Positions 53,301-63,979 of a DNA stretch of 64,000 nt are shown here, piece by piece. The notes under the pieces are model-generated. The model was given only the letters and a program-made list of their open reading frames with translations, was not told the origin of the DNA and searched no databases. Each line of letters starts with the position of its first letter. Positions within the stretch are counted from its first letter, which is position 1. The DNA is from Balanoglossus misakiensis (Eukaryota > Hemichordata). The translations under genes were made by a program, and so were the position numbers. The DNA is taken from NCBI GenBank assembly GCA_040954595.2, contig CM082594.2, positions 11,036,001 through 11,100,000 on the forward strand, written 5' to 3'.

Positions 53301-56300
53301 AGGGAAATTGTCAGGACTGTGACTGAAATCCTGCCCACAGCAACAGTTAGTGAATTTGTGACAAAAGCTACGAGAGAGGCAACAACAGAGTTACTGACCG
53401 AAATTATCACTGCAACATCCAAGACTGCCACTCCAGAAATAATTACCTCTGCACTGATAAGCCAACCAGTTACATCAGCGGCAACTACCGAGTTCATCAA
53501 AACAACCGTTGAGGCTGCAACATCAGCAGAGTTATCGACAATAGTGGAGACAGCAACACAGGCTATTTCAACAGAAATGCTTTCAACTGTACTCAAGAGT
53601 ACAGTTGAATTGTCGACCAAAGAAGAAGTGACTGAAATTGTTTCTGCCACTAGCAAGTTAGCAACTACTGCAGCAGTTACTAGATTTGTTGAGTCTACTG
53701 CAAGCACAGCTACCCCATCTCTTCTAACGGAAATTGCAACTGAAATTGCAACTCCCATTTCAACAGAGATTGTAACAGAAGAGCCAGAAGTCACAACAGA
53801 ATTGATGACTACAGAGGCCGGACTTGTGGAGGTTACTGGTACACAAGTGGTTGTAACCAGACCACCCAAACCTACAAAGCCAACTAAGCCTAAACCCAAA
53901 GTCACAACTGAGGAAGTTGTCTTTTCAACAGAAGCTACTGCTTCTGCCATTGTAACAGCAACAACGCCTGAAGTATTGACCAAGCTAGTTACTGCAACAA
54001 CCCCAGAGATTGTGACTGAATTTGTGACATCAGTTTCAACTCCAGAGGCTGTAACTGAAATCATAACAACGGCAGCTAAAACAACACCTGCAATCGTGAC
54101 AACCATTGTGGGTTTGACATCAGCTTTAACAAAGACCAAGGCACCCGAAATAATGTCCACTTTGGCGAAAACTACCACTCCTGCAGCTGTTACTGAGTTC
54201 TTGACAACCATTGCAGAAACCAGCCCAGAAATTGTAACTAAAACTGTAGTTGCTACAAGCGAAGTCACACCCACTCTGGCAACGGAAATAATCACTATGA
54301 CAGCAACACCGTCTCCCGAGATTCTGACAGAAATAGTAAGCACTGTGGTCACTCCAGAAGCACTAACTACTCTGGTAGCAGAAACAACCAGAATAACACC
54401 AGAAGCTCTTACGACTATAATAGCAGCAACAACAGAGGTAGCACCGGTCACACATATTACCACTTTTCCCATTCAACCAACCTCTCCAGTATTGACAGAA
54501 GTTCTTTCAACTATAGCAAAGACAAGTCCAGAAGTCTTCACTGAAGTTGTAACGGAGACTGCCAAAACAACTCCCGAACTCCTGAAAACAATCATAACTG
54601 AAACCGTAGCTGTTGCTACCACAAAACCTTTAACGGAATATGTGACAGCTGTGAGTGCATCGACTCCAGAAGTTGTGTCTGAGATCCTGACCACTGTTGC
54701 AGCAATCTCACCCACAATATTTCCGAAGACTTTAGCAACAGTTGCAATAACAACTCCTGAATTGACCACAGAAATAGTCAAAATAACATCAAGAGCAACT
54801 GCCACAGCGACACAAGAAATCATTTCCGTTTCATCAGAGGCTCCCGAGGTGTTGACTACATTTGTTACAGCTGCTACAGTAGCCACACCTGAGTTAATTA
54901 CCGAATTTTTCGAAGTAACAACAGAAGGTATTACAGAAAGGATTACTGCAATTACCTCTGAACTAATTAAAAGTAGTCCAGAAATATTGACTTCTGTTGT
55001 CACTGAAGCTGTGAAGACAACACCATCTATATTGACAGAAATAGTGACTGCCACCACTAAGGCAAAGACAGAATTCACTACTGAATTCCTTGAAACAGTA
55101 GTAACAAGTGCACCACCAGAAGTTACAACTGAAATCCTAATTGCAGCAACAACGGTAGTTCCCACAGTTTTGACAGAGCTTCTGAGAACAACAGCAGAAA
55201 CTCTTCCTGAAGTTATAACAGAAATCACCAAAGTAACAACGGCAGCTCCTTTTGTAACAACAGAGACACCGACCCCAGAGAAACTGACAGAACTTATTAC
55301 TTCTGCACCAATAAGTGTTCTTACTGAAATTGTGGAGACAACTAAAGAAGCAATAACGAGCGAAAGAGTGACAGAACTAATCCGTTCAACAGCAGAAACA
55401 GCAACACCAGAAGAAGTATCCAGACTAGTTAGTGCAACAGCTGAAATAGTAACTACTACGCCTGAAATACTCACTCCCATAGTGACATTTGTGACAACGG
55501 CTGCCACCCCTGAAGTTGTGACTGAAATTCTCGAAAAGACCACATTGGCCACAGTACCATCTACACTTGTTACAGAAGTCCTCAAAACGATTATAAGCAC
55601 TGCTGCCCCAGCTACAACCAGAGAGATTATTGAAACCATAACAAGAGGCACAACACCAGAGGTTACTAGCAGAATTGTGGAAATCACTTCAAGAGCTGTT
55701 ACACCTGAAGTACTAACTAGTGTTATTTCTGAAATTGCAACTACACCGGAAATCACCTCGAAAATTGTAGAGACAGCTACAACTGGCATTTCCCCAGAAG
55801 TCACTTCAGAAATCATTGCAGCTACTACTGAAGTTGTCACACCTGAAACTGTGTCAGAAATAATTTCTGTCATTGCAAGCACAGCACTGCCTGAAGTTAC
55901 CACAAGGATTATTGAAATAACATCAGAGAAAGTTACGCCTGAAGTTGTATCAACAGTGGTACCTTCTACACTAGAAGTTATATCAACTGAGAAAATCACT
56001 GAATTGATATCCACATTGGCACCAACAACATCAGAAATTGTTTCCACAGTAATAAAAACAATAACAGAAGCTGCAACACCAGAGCTAATCAGCACAGTGT
56101 CTGCTGTTGTGACTGCAACTATTCCACCAGAATTGATTACAACTGCAATTACCCGTGCGGCCACTACACCTGAGATCACCAGGGAAATTGTCAGGACTGT
56201 GACTGAAATCCTGCCCACAGCAACAGTTAGTGAATTTGTGACAAAAGCTACGAGAGAGGCAACAACAGAGTTACTGACCGAAATTATCACTGCAACATCC

Positions 56301-59300
56301 AAGACTGCCACTCCAGAAATAATTACCTCTGCACTGATAAGCCAACCAGTTACATCAGCGGCAACTACCGAGTTTATCAAAACAACCGTTGAGGCTGCAA
56401 CATCAGCAGAGTTATCGACAATTGTGGAGACAGCAACACAGGCTATTTCAACAGAAATGCTTTCAACTGTACTCAAGAGTACAGTTGAATTGTCGACCAA
56501 AGAAGAAGTGACTGAAATTGTTTCTGCCACTAGCAAGTTAGCAACTACTGCAGCAGTTACTAGATTTGTTGAGTCTACTGCAAGCACAGCTACCCCATCT
56601 CTTCTAACGGAAATTGCAACTGAAATTGCAACTCCCATTTCAACAGAGATTGTAACAGAAGAGCCAGAAGTCACAACAGAATTGATGACTACAGAGGCCG
56701 GACTTGTGGAGGTTACTGGTACACAAGTGGTTGTAACCAGACCACCCAAACCTACAAAGCCAACTAAGCCTAAACCAAAAGTCACAACTGAGGAAGTTGT
56801 CTTTTCAACAGAAGCTACTGCTTCTGCCATTGTAACAGCAACAACGCCTGAAGTATTGACCAAGCTAGTTACTGCAACAACCCCAGAGATTGTGACTGAA
56901 TTTGTGACATCAGTTTCAACTCCAGAGGCTGTGACTGAAATCATAACAACGGCAGCTAAAACAACACCTGCAATCGTGACAACCATTGTGGGTTTGACAT
57001 CAGCTTTAACAAAGACCAAGGCACCCGAAATAATGTCCACTTTGGCGAAAACTACCACTCCTGCAGCTGTTACTGAGTTCTTGACAACCATTGCAGAAAC
57101 CAGCCCAGAAATTGTAACTAAAACTGTAGTTGCTACAAGCGAAGTCACACCCACTCTGGCAACGGAAATAATCACTATGACAGCAACACCGTCTCCCGAG
57201 ATTCTGACAGAAATAGTAAGCACTGTGGTCACTCCAGAAGCACTAACTACTCTGGTAGCAGAAACAACCAGAATAACACCAGAAGCTCTTACGACTATAA
57301 TAGCAGCAACAACAGAGGTAGCACCGGTCACACATATTACCACTTTTCCCATTCAACCAACCTCTCCAGTATTGACAGAAGTTCTTTCAACTATAGCAAA
57401 GACAAGTCCAGAAGTCTTCACTGAAGTTGTAACGGAGACTGCCAAAACAACTCCCGAACTCCTGAAAACAATCATAACTGAAACCGTAGCTGTTGCTACC
57501 ACAAAACCTTTAACGGAATATGTGACAGCTGTGAGTGCATCGACTCCAGAAGTTGTGTCTGAGATCCTGACCACTGTTGCAGCAATCTCACCCACAATAT
57601 TTCCGAAGACTTTAGCAACAGTTGCAATAACAACTCCTGAATTGACCACAGAAATAGTCAAAATAACATCAAGAGCAACTGCCACAGCGACACAAGAAAT
57701 CATTTCCGTTTCATCAGAGGCTCCCGAGGTGTTGACTACATTTGTTACAGCTGCTACAGTAGCCACACCTGAGTTAATTACCGAATTTTTCGAAGTAACA
57801 ACAGAAGGTATTACAGAAAGGATTACTGCAATTACCTCTGAACTAATTAAAAGTAGTCCAGAAATATTGACTTCTGTTGTCACTGAAGCTGTGAAGACAA
57901 CACCATCTATATTGACAGAAATAGTGACTGCCACCACTAAGGCAAAGACAGAATTCACTACTGAATTCCTTGAAACAGTAGTAACAAGTGCACCACCAGA
58001 AGTTACAACTGAAATCCTAATTGCAGCAACAACGGTAGTTCCCACAGTTTTAACAGAGCTTCTGAGAACAACAGCAGAAACTCTTCCTGAAGTTATAACA
58101 GAAATAACCAAAGTAACAACGGCAGCTCCTTTTGTAACAACAGAGACACCGACCCCAGAGAAACTGACAGAACTTATTACTACTGCACCAATAAGTGTTC
58201 TTACTGAAATTGTGGAGACAACTAAAGAAGCAATAACGAGCGAAAGAGTGACAGAACTAATCCGTTCAACAGCAGAAACAGCAACACCAGAAGAAGTATC
58301 CAGACTAGTTAGTGCAACAGCTGAAATAGTAACTACTACGCCTGAAATACTCACTCCCATAGTGACATTTGTGACAACGGCTGCCACCCCTGAAGTTGTG
58401 ACTGAAATTCTTGAAAAGACCACATTGGCCACAGTACCATCTACACTTGTTACAGAAGTCCTCAAAACGATTATAAGCACTGCTGCCCCAGCTACAACCA
58501 GAGAGATTATTGAAACCATAACAAGAGGCACAACACCAGAGGTTACTAGCAGAATTGTGGAAATCACTTCAAGAGCTGTTACACCTGAAGTACTAACTAG
58601 TGTTATTTCTGAAGTTGCAACTACACCGGAAATCACCTCGAAAATTGTAGAGACAGCTACAACTGGCATTTCCCCAGAAGTCACTTCAGAAATCATTGCA
58701 GCTACTACTGAAGTTGTCACACCTGAAACTGTGTCAGAAATCATTTCTGTCATTGCAAGCACAGCACTGCCTGAAGTTACCACAAGGATTATTGAAATAA
58801 CATCAGAGAAAGTTACGCCTGAAGTTGTATCAACAGTGGTACCTTCTACACTAGAAGTTATATCAACTGAGAAAATCACTGAATTGATATCCACATTGGC
58901 ACCGACAACATCAGAAATTGTTTCCACAGTAATAAAAACAATAACAGAAGCTGCAACACCAGAGCTAATCAGCACAGTGTCTGCTGTTGTGACTGCAACT
59001 ATTCCACCAGAATTGATTACGACTGCAATTACTAGTGTGGCCACTACACCTGAGATCACCAGGGAAATTGTCAGGACTGTGACTGAAATCCTGCCCACAG
59101 CAACAGTTAGTGAATTTGTGACAAAAGCTACGAGAGAGGCAACAACAGAGTTACTGACCGAAATTATCACTGCAACTTCCAAGACTGCCACTCCAGAAAT
59201 AATTTCCTCTGCACTGATAAGCCAACCAGTTACATCAGCGGCAACTACCAAGTTCATCAAAACAACCGTTGAGGCTGCAACATCAGCAGAGTTATCGACA

Positions 59301-62300
59301 ATAGTGGAGACAGCAACACAGGCTATTTCAACAGAAATGCTTTCAACTGTACTCAAGAGTACAGTTGAATTGTCGACCAAAGAAGAAGTGACTGAAATTG
59401 TTTCTGCCACTAGCAAGTTAGCAACTACTGCAGCAGTTACTAGATTTGTTGAGTCTACTGCAAGCACAGCTACCCCATCTCTTCTAACGGAAATTGCAAC
59501 TGAAATTGCAACTCCCATTTCAACAGAGATTGTAACAGAAGAGCCAGAAGTCACAACAGAATTGATGACTACAGAGGCCGGACTTGTGGAGGTTACTGGT
59601 ACACAAGTGGTTGTAACCAGACCACCCAAACCTACAAAGCCAACTAAGCCTAAACCCAAAGTCACAACTGAGGAAGTTGTATTTTCAACAGAAGCTACTG
59701 CTTCTGCCATTGTAACAGCAACAACGCCTGAAGTATTGACCAAGCTAGTTACTGCAACAACCCCAGAGATTGTGACTGAATTTGTGACATCAGTTTCAAC
59801 TCCAGAGGCTGTGACTGAAATCATAACAACGGCAGCTAAAACAACACCTGCAATCGTGACAACCATTGTGGGTTTGACATCAGCTTTAACAAAGACCAAG
59901 GCACCCGAAATAATGTCCACTTTGGCAAAAACTACCACTCCTGCAGCTGTTACTGAGTTCTTGACAACCATTGCAGAAACCAGCCCAGAAATTGTAACTA
60001 AAACTGTAGTTGCTACAAGCGAAGTCACGCCCACTCTGGCAACGGAAATAATCACTATGACAGCAACACCGTCTCCCGAGATTCTGACAGAAATAGTAAG
60101 CACTGTGGTCACTCCAGAAGCACTAACTACTCTGGTAGCAGAAACAACCAGAATAACACCAGAAGCTCTTACGACTATAATAGCAGCAACAACAGAGGTA
60201 GCACCGGTCACACATATTACCACTTTTCCCATTCAACCAACCTCTCCAGTATTGACAGAAGTTCTTTCAACTATAGCAAAGACAAGTCCAGAAGTCTTCA
60301 CTGAAGTTGTAACGGAGACTGCCAAAACAACTCCCGAACTCCTGAAAACAATCATAACTGAAACCGTAGCTGTTGCTACCACAAAACCTTTAACGGAATA
60401 TGTGACAGCTGTGAGTGCATCGACTCCAGAAGTTGTGTCTGAGATCCTGACCACTGTTGCAGCAATCTCACCCACAATATTTCCGAAGACTTTAGCAACA
60501 GTTGCAATAACAACTCCTGAATTGACCACAGAAATAGTCAAAATAACTTCCAAGGCAACTGCCACAGCGACACAAGAAATCATTTCCGTTTCATCAGAGG
60601 CTCCCGAGGTGTTGACTACATTTGTTACAGCTGCTACAGTAGCCACACCTGAGTTAATTACCGAATTTTTCGAAGTAACAACAGAAGGTATTACAGAAAG
60701 GATTACTGCAATTACCTCTGAACTAATTAAAAGTAGTCCAGAAATATTGACTTCTGTTGTCACTGAAGCTGTGAAGACAACACCATCTATATTGACAGAA
60801 ATAGTGACTGCCACCACTAAGGCAAAGACAGAATTCACTACTGAATTCCTTGAAACAGTAGTAACAAGTGCACCACCAGAAGTTACAACTGAAATCCTAA
60901 TTGCAGCAACAACGGTAGTTCCCACAGTTTTAACAGAGCTTCTGAGAACAACAGCAGAAACTCTTCCTGAAGTTATAACAGAAATAACCAAAGTAACAAC
61001 GGCAGCTCCTTTTGTAACAACAGAGACACCGACCCCAGAGAAACTGACAGAACTTATTACTACTGCACCAATAAGTGTTCTTACTGAAATTGTGGAGACA
61101 ACTAAAGAAGCAATAACGAGCGAAAGAGTGACAGAACTAATCCGTTCAACAGCAGAAACAGCAACACCAGAAGAAGTATCCAGACTAGTTAGTGCAACAG
61201 CTGAAATAGTAACTACTACGCCTGAAATACTCACTCCCATAGTGACATTTGTGACAACGGCTGCCACCCCTGAAGTTGTGACTGAAATTCTTGAAAAGAC
61301 CACATTGGCCACAGTACCATCTACACTTGTTACAGAAGTCCTCAAAACGATTATAAGCACTGCTGCCCCAGCTACAACCAGAGAGATTATTGAAACCATA
61401 ACAAGAGGCACAACACCAGAGGTTACTAGCAGAATTGTGGAAATCACTTCAAGAGCTGTTACACCTGAAGTACTAACTAGTGTTATTTCTGAAGTTGCAA
61501 CTACACCGGAAATCACCTCGAAAATTGTAGAGACAGCTACAACTGGCATTTCCCCAGAAGTCACTTCAGAAATCATTGCAGCTACTACTGAAGTTGTCAC
61601 ACCTGAAACTGTGTCAGAAATCATTTCTGTCATTGCAAGCACAGCACTGCCTGAAGTTACCACAAGGATTATTGAAATAACATCAGAGAAAGTTACGCCT
61701 GAAGTTGTATCAACAGTGGTACCTTCTACACTAGAAGTTATATCAACTGAGAAAATCACTGAATTGATATCCACATTGGCACCGACAACATCAGAAATTG
61801 TTTCCACAGTAATAAAAACAATAACAGAAGCTGCAACACCAGAGCTAATCAGCACAGTGTCTGCTGTTGTGACTGCAACTATTCCACCAGAATTGATTAC
61901 GACTGCAATTACTAGTGTGGCCACTACACCTGAGATCACCAGGGAAATTGTCAGGACTGTGACTGAAATCCTGCCCACAGCAACAGTTAGTGAATTTGTG
62001 ACAAAAGCTACGAGAGAGGCAACAACAGAGTTACTGACCGAAATTATCACTGCAACTTCCAAGACTGCCACTCCAGAAATAATTTCCTCTGCACTGATAA
62101 GCCAACCAGTTACATCAGCGGCAACTACCAAGTTCATCAAAACAACCGTTGAGGCTGCAACATCAGCAGAGTTATCGACAATAGTGGAGACAGCAACACA
62201 GGCTATTTCAACAGAAATGCTTTCAACTGTACTCAAGAGTACAGTTGAATTGTCGACCAAAGAAGAAGTGACTGAAATTGTTTCTGCCACTAGCAAGTTA

Positions 62301-63979
62301 GCAACTACTGCAGCAGTTACTAGATTTGTTGAGTCTACTGCAAGCACAGCTACCCCATCTCTTCTAACGGAAATTGCAACTGAAATTGCAACTCCCATTT
62401 CAACAGAGATTGTAACAGAAGAGCCAGAAGTCACAACAGAATTGATGACTACAGAGGCCGGACTTGTGGAGGTTACTGGTACACAAGTGGTTGTAACCAG
62501 ACCACCCAAACCTACAAAGCCAACTAAGCCTAAACCCAAAGTCACAACTGAGGAAGTTGTCTTTTCAACAGAAGGCATAACTACTCCAATTGATATAACA
62601 ACAGTGTCATTTGAAACTGTCCCATTGTATACAGCAGCTCCAACAATCTGTGTGCCAGGATGGTCTGATTGGTTTAACATAGATACACCTGCCGATGATG
62701 GTGATGATATCGAGTCCATCAATCAAGTACGGATGTTTTACAGTTTTTGCCGATCTCCTATTGAAGTTGAATGTTATGATATTGTGTCTGACAAACCGTA
62801 CTGGGAAAGCAATGAGAATGTCACATGTAGTCTTTCCGAGGGATTTACCTGCAGAGCATCCGACCAAGATGATAATGAATGCGAAGACTATGCAATCAGA
62901 TTTGACTGTGGAACATGTGAAGGTTAGTGTAATTGTGTGTCAAAGTGTGGGGGATTGGAGGGTGTTGAAGCTATATTACAGATCTATACATATGCCTGGT
63001 GTATGTGGTTTATATACTGCTTAAACGTGTGTACGATTATTCATTCGATTATGATTTGTATGAAATTTACTGTAGTTTAATTGACATGAGCAGGGTCAAA
63101 ATGTCCTTACTTGAATTCCTATTTCTCTACTAGTGACTACAAAGCCCACGGAAGTAACTCTACTTACTGTATCACCTACAACAGGTATGTTATCAGCAGA
63201 ATAATCAAAATGATTTCATTAAGTTAGTAGGTTGTTTTGAACTGTATTTATATCTTAATTACTACAACATTGGTTTCACAGTACATTATTTTGAAGGTTT
63301 GGCCATCTTTCAGCGCATATGTGTTTTGTCTTTTGATTGTGTTCGACTTTCTACCATTATAATGAGCTTGATACAGCATATATCTGATGTTTGCAACACC
63401 TTGGCTAGAATCTTAATTTTGAAATTTCTTGTCGTCTATAGTTGAATGTTCCCCCGGATTTGTACCTAATGGAATCAGCTGCCACAAATTGTGTGATTCA
63501 TCCAGAGCTATTACAACGGAATGTGAGAATGGAAACGCCACCATCAATGCCTGTCTCCCAACTGCACAATCGGCGGACACATTCTGTGACCAAAAAAATC
63601 ATTTAATAATGAAGATCGGGAACGAAGTACAATGTGTTCCCGAGGGTCAGTGTTCCTGCTTCAGAGGTGATACCAACGAGATCGTCCCGGTAAGCTGATT
63701 CATCACAAGCTGACTTTTAGATGGTTTTTGTACATGTATGCTGTTTAACACGGGGGGTGGGGGTCTTAATAACTTAGCGGTTTGTGTCTCTATATGTCTG
63801 TCACTCCTTGCGGTATCGTGCCAATTACATTTTCAAATTTGTCCTTATTTTGTAGCCTGGTGCGAGATGGGAAAAGGGGGAATGCGAAGATTGTATATGC
63901 TACAAAAATCAAATCAAGTGTACGCGAAAACCAAAGGTTGAGTGCAGGGTAACCACAGCAAGACCGACCATATCTACAG
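23256..63979 (+). CDS. Giant gel-forming mucin-like protein (3' incomplete)
   Basis: Thirty exons join with GT-AG sites and matching phases at every junction: 29,713 nt, at least 9,904 aa, continuing past the window. Order: signal peptide (1-24), basic site (about 40-59), sushi (59-127), F5/8C (127-275), EGF (276-316), sushi (317-378), D1 (402-763), D2 (764-1114), D' (1114-1209), D3 (1209-1573), Thr-rich segment plus WxxW (1573-1917), repeat exon ending in a second WxxW (1918-9763), TIL/VWC-like region (9763-9904 and on). D1-D2-D'-D3 matches von Willebrand factor, MUC2 and MUC5, where it drives disulfide polymerisation in the secretory pathway; WxxW domains occur in gel-forming mucins. The product is inferred to be a secreted polymeric mucin. 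Most borders between domains are phase-1 introns, as expected for exon shuffling. The sushi-F5/8C-EGF-sushi N-terminus is unusual. The C-terminal region is not in the window. Confidence 0.9.
25080..25990. other. T-rich segment in mucin intron 1
   Basis: The plus strand is markedly T/G-rich here and poor in C and A. As a result it carries short hydrophobic open frames (25276-25488 and 25516-25932, the latter 138 codons) that look membrane-like. No homology, signal peptide context or splice-compatible phase supports coding. Strand composition skew inside a long intron is the simplest reading. Confidence 0.4.
26050..26258. repeat. Imperfect (ATG/GTG)n microsatellite before mucin exon 2
   Basis: About 209 bases of ATG units interspersed with GTG units. 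It ends 24 bases before the AG acceptor of mucin exon 2, so it occupies the normal branch-point and upstream polypyrimidine zone. A short pyrimidine tract (GTTCCTTTTCAC) remains between repeat and acceptor. All frames across it are open and spurious (poly-Asp/Gly, poly-Met/Val, poly-His). Confidence 0.95.
27774..28146 (+). CDS. Mucin exons 3-4: sushi/CCP domain 1
   Basis: Exons 27774-27855 and 28025-28146, split in phase 2. Together they encode [20 protein letters not shown], then [20 protein letters not shown], then [20 protein letters not shown] and CS. Cysteine spacing, the GY motif and the W before the last Cys are those of a sushi (complement control protein) module, a protein- or glycan-binding fold. 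It is the first folded domain after the signal peptide and basic site. Confidence 0.85.
28184..28409 (-). mobile_element. TTAA-flanked MITE, diverged copy 2 in mucin intron 4
   Basis: Bounded by TTAA at both ends. Read on the minus strand it begins AGGTACACGGTCACC and continues with TCCAATATGTCCATA, closely matching the left part of the copy at 12054-12195. The other end is more diverged (AGACCATACG) and the interior is longer, 226 bases against 142. It lies wholly in the intron between the sushi and F5/8C exons. Confidence 0.55.
28439..29050 (+). CDS. Mucin exons 5-6: F5/8 type C (discoidin) domain
   Basis: Exons 28439-28743 and 28909-29050 (phase 0 between them) encode about 149 residues. 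The domain opens with [20 protein letters not shown] and contains [51 protein letters not shown] and ends MRVEFLGCP. The paired terminal cysteines and the WxVDFG...VTGVxTQG core are diagnostic of F5/8C modules, which bind phospholipid, glycans or collagen in coagulation factors V/VIII and discoidins. To my knowledge such a domain is not part of vertebrate gel-forming mucins. Confidence 0.92.
29259..30070 (+). CDS. Mucin exons 7-9: EGF domain, sushi domain 2 and linker
   Basis: Exon 7 (29259-29381) encodes one EGF module: [16 protein letters not shown], then [16 protein letters not shown], six cysteines. Exon 8 (29631-29816) encodes a single-exon sushi module from [16 protein letters not shown] to [12 protein letters not shown]. 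Exon 9 (30002-30070) encodes a 23-residue Pro/Thr/Val linker ([20 protein letters not shown]) leading to D1. All are symmetrical phase 1-1 exons, the configuration that allows domains to be inserted by exon shuffling. Confidence 0.88.
30230..33449 (+). CDS. Mucin exons 10-14: D1 assembly (VWD-C8-TIL-E)
   Basis: Exon 10 (30230-30754) holds nearly all of VWD1, from [20 protein letters not shown] to [15 protein letters not shown]. Exons 11-12 (31641-31756, 31942-32101) encode C8: [16 protein letters not shown] and [19 protein letters not shown]. Exons 13-14 (32945-33182, 33403-33449) encode TIL and [44 protein letters not shown] and [15 protein letters not shown]. The CGLCG motif resembles a disulfide isomerase site and is needed for multimer assembly in von Willebrand factor. 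Introns after exons 10 (886 b) and 12 (843 b) hold no recognisable feature. Confidence 0.92.
33565..35523 (+). CDS. Mucin exons 15-20: D2 assembly (VWD-C8-TIL)
   Basis: Exons 33565-33748, 34051-34198, 34359-34481, 34604-34790, 34951-35121 and 35286-35523. VWD2 starts [20 protein letters not shown] and contains a second CGLCG motif ([12 protein letters not shown]). C8 follows ([20 protein letters not shown], then [19 protein letters not shown]), then TIL ([20 protein letters not shown], then [16 protein letters not shown] and [13 protein letters not shown]). I see no dibasic cleavage site at the D2-D' border, unlike von Willebrand factor, so the D1-D2 part probably stays attached, as in mucins (inference). 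Confidence 0.92.
35694..36190 (+). CDS. Mucin exons 21-22: D' segment (TIL'-E')
   Basis: Exons 35694-35884 and 36097-36190 encode a cysteine-rich stretch: [20 protein letters not shown], then [46 protein letters not shown] and NIDCNVC. There is no VWD in this block, as expected for D', which in von Willebrand factor and MUC2 consists of TIL' and E' only and cooperates with D3 in interchain disulfide formation. The next exon opens directly into VWD3. Confidence 0.88.
36345..37822 (+). CDS. Mucin exons 23-25: D3 assembly (VWD-C8-TIL)
   Basis: Exon 23 (36345-36777) encodes most of VWD3 ([20 protein letters not shown] through [12 protein letters not shown]). Exon 24 (37032-37425) encodes its end, [15 protein letters not shown], and C8 ([18 protein letters not shown], then [18 protein letters not shown]). 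Exon 25 (37558-37822) encodes TIL ([12 protein letters not shown], then [19 protein letters not shown]). The first cysteine of the CGLCG motif is replaced by Glu here, whereas D1 and D2 keep it. D3 forms interchain disulfides in related polymers. Confidence 0.92.
37874..37945 (-). mobile_element. TTAA-end MITE fragment, copy 3 in mucin intron 25
   Basis: Starts at a TTAA, continues AGGTATACGCTCATTTATGC and then a block GCAGTTACCATGACAAGTTG that matches the reverse complement of the right half of the copy at 12054-12195. The far inverted end is not recognisable before the next exon, so this is a truncated or strongly diverged copy. Confidence 0.55.
38019..39052 (+). CDS. Mucin exon 26: Thr-rich segment and WxxW (CysD) domain 1
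   Basis: A 1,034-nt exon. It opens with the last cysteines of the D3 region ([15 protein letters not shown]). About 240 residues rich in Thr, Pro, Ser, Ala and Val follow (for example [17 protein letters not shown]), an ordinary non-repetitive mucin O-glycosylation segment. It ends in a WxxW/CysD module: [52 protein letters not shown], ending CEC. WSEW is encoded at 38791-38802. CysD modules mediate non-covalent or calcium-dependent cross-links in gel-forming mucins. Confidence 0.92.
39385..62922 (+). CDS. Mucin exon 27: giant 23.5-kb repeat exon with WxxW domain 2
   Basis: A single exon of 23,538 nt, uninterrupted in one frame. The acceptor (CATTCAACAG) and donor (GAAG|GTTAGTG) are phase 1 on both sides and match exons 26 and 28. 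A 36-residue unique Thr-rich lead is followed by eight 960-aa units (39495-62534), a 13-codon partial ninth and a short unique Thr-rich stretch. The exon ends in a WxxW domain ([59 protein letters not shown] at 62661-62672). The units contain no Cys or Trp and almost no Asp or Asn, and are dominated by Thr, Glu, Val, Ile, Ala and Ser. Dense O-glycosylation is likely, but the regular spacing of hydrophobic residues is unlike classic mucin PTS repeats. Confidence 0.95.
39495..62574 (+). repeat. Coding macro-repeat: eight 2,880-bp units plus a partial ninth
   Basis: The period is exactly 2,880 bp (960 codons). Units start at 39495, 42375, 45255, 48135, 51015, 53895, 56775 and 59655; 62535-62574 begins a ninth, then the sequence changes abruptly. 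Each unit starts [17 protein letters not shown] and ends with a Lys/Pro spacer ([12 protein letters not shown]). No length differences between units are visible, only scattered substitutions. Unit 1 differs most, around 40320-40400. Units 4-6 share private silent changes, and units 7-8 share several amino-acid changes. Within a unit, 12-18-residue sub-repeats such as [13 protein letters not shown] are degenerate, so the short repeats are old and the 960-aa amplification is recent. Confidence 0.97.
63134..63979 (+). CDS. Mucin exons 28-30: Thr linker and TIL/VWC-like region (runs off window)
   Basis: Exon 28 (63134-63184) encodes a 17-residue Thr-rich linker ([16 protein letters not shown]). 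Exon 29 (63442-63689) encodes a TIL-like cysteine pattern: [44 protein letters not shown]. Exon 30 (63856-63979) continues in VWC style ([20 protein letters not shown], then C) and enters another Thr-rich stretch (TTARPTIST) before a donor at 63980. The last exon ends in phase 1, so the gene continues to the right, where D4-like or C-terminal cystine-knot domains could lie. Confidence 0.82.

Noticed and set aside
39495-62574. CRISPR array or satellite DNA as an explanation for the long tandem repeat
   Set aside because: The 2,880-bp units are protein-coding, in frame and part of an animal gene. There are no short repeats with unique spacers.
40073-62722. Seven 959-codon antisense open frames, plus an 829-codon one, across the repeat array
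   Set aside because: They repeat with the 2,880-bp period, are Val/Ser/Ile-rich shadows of the biased Thr/Glu/Val sense codons, and have no splice or promoter context. The sense frame is continuous with real domains on both sides.
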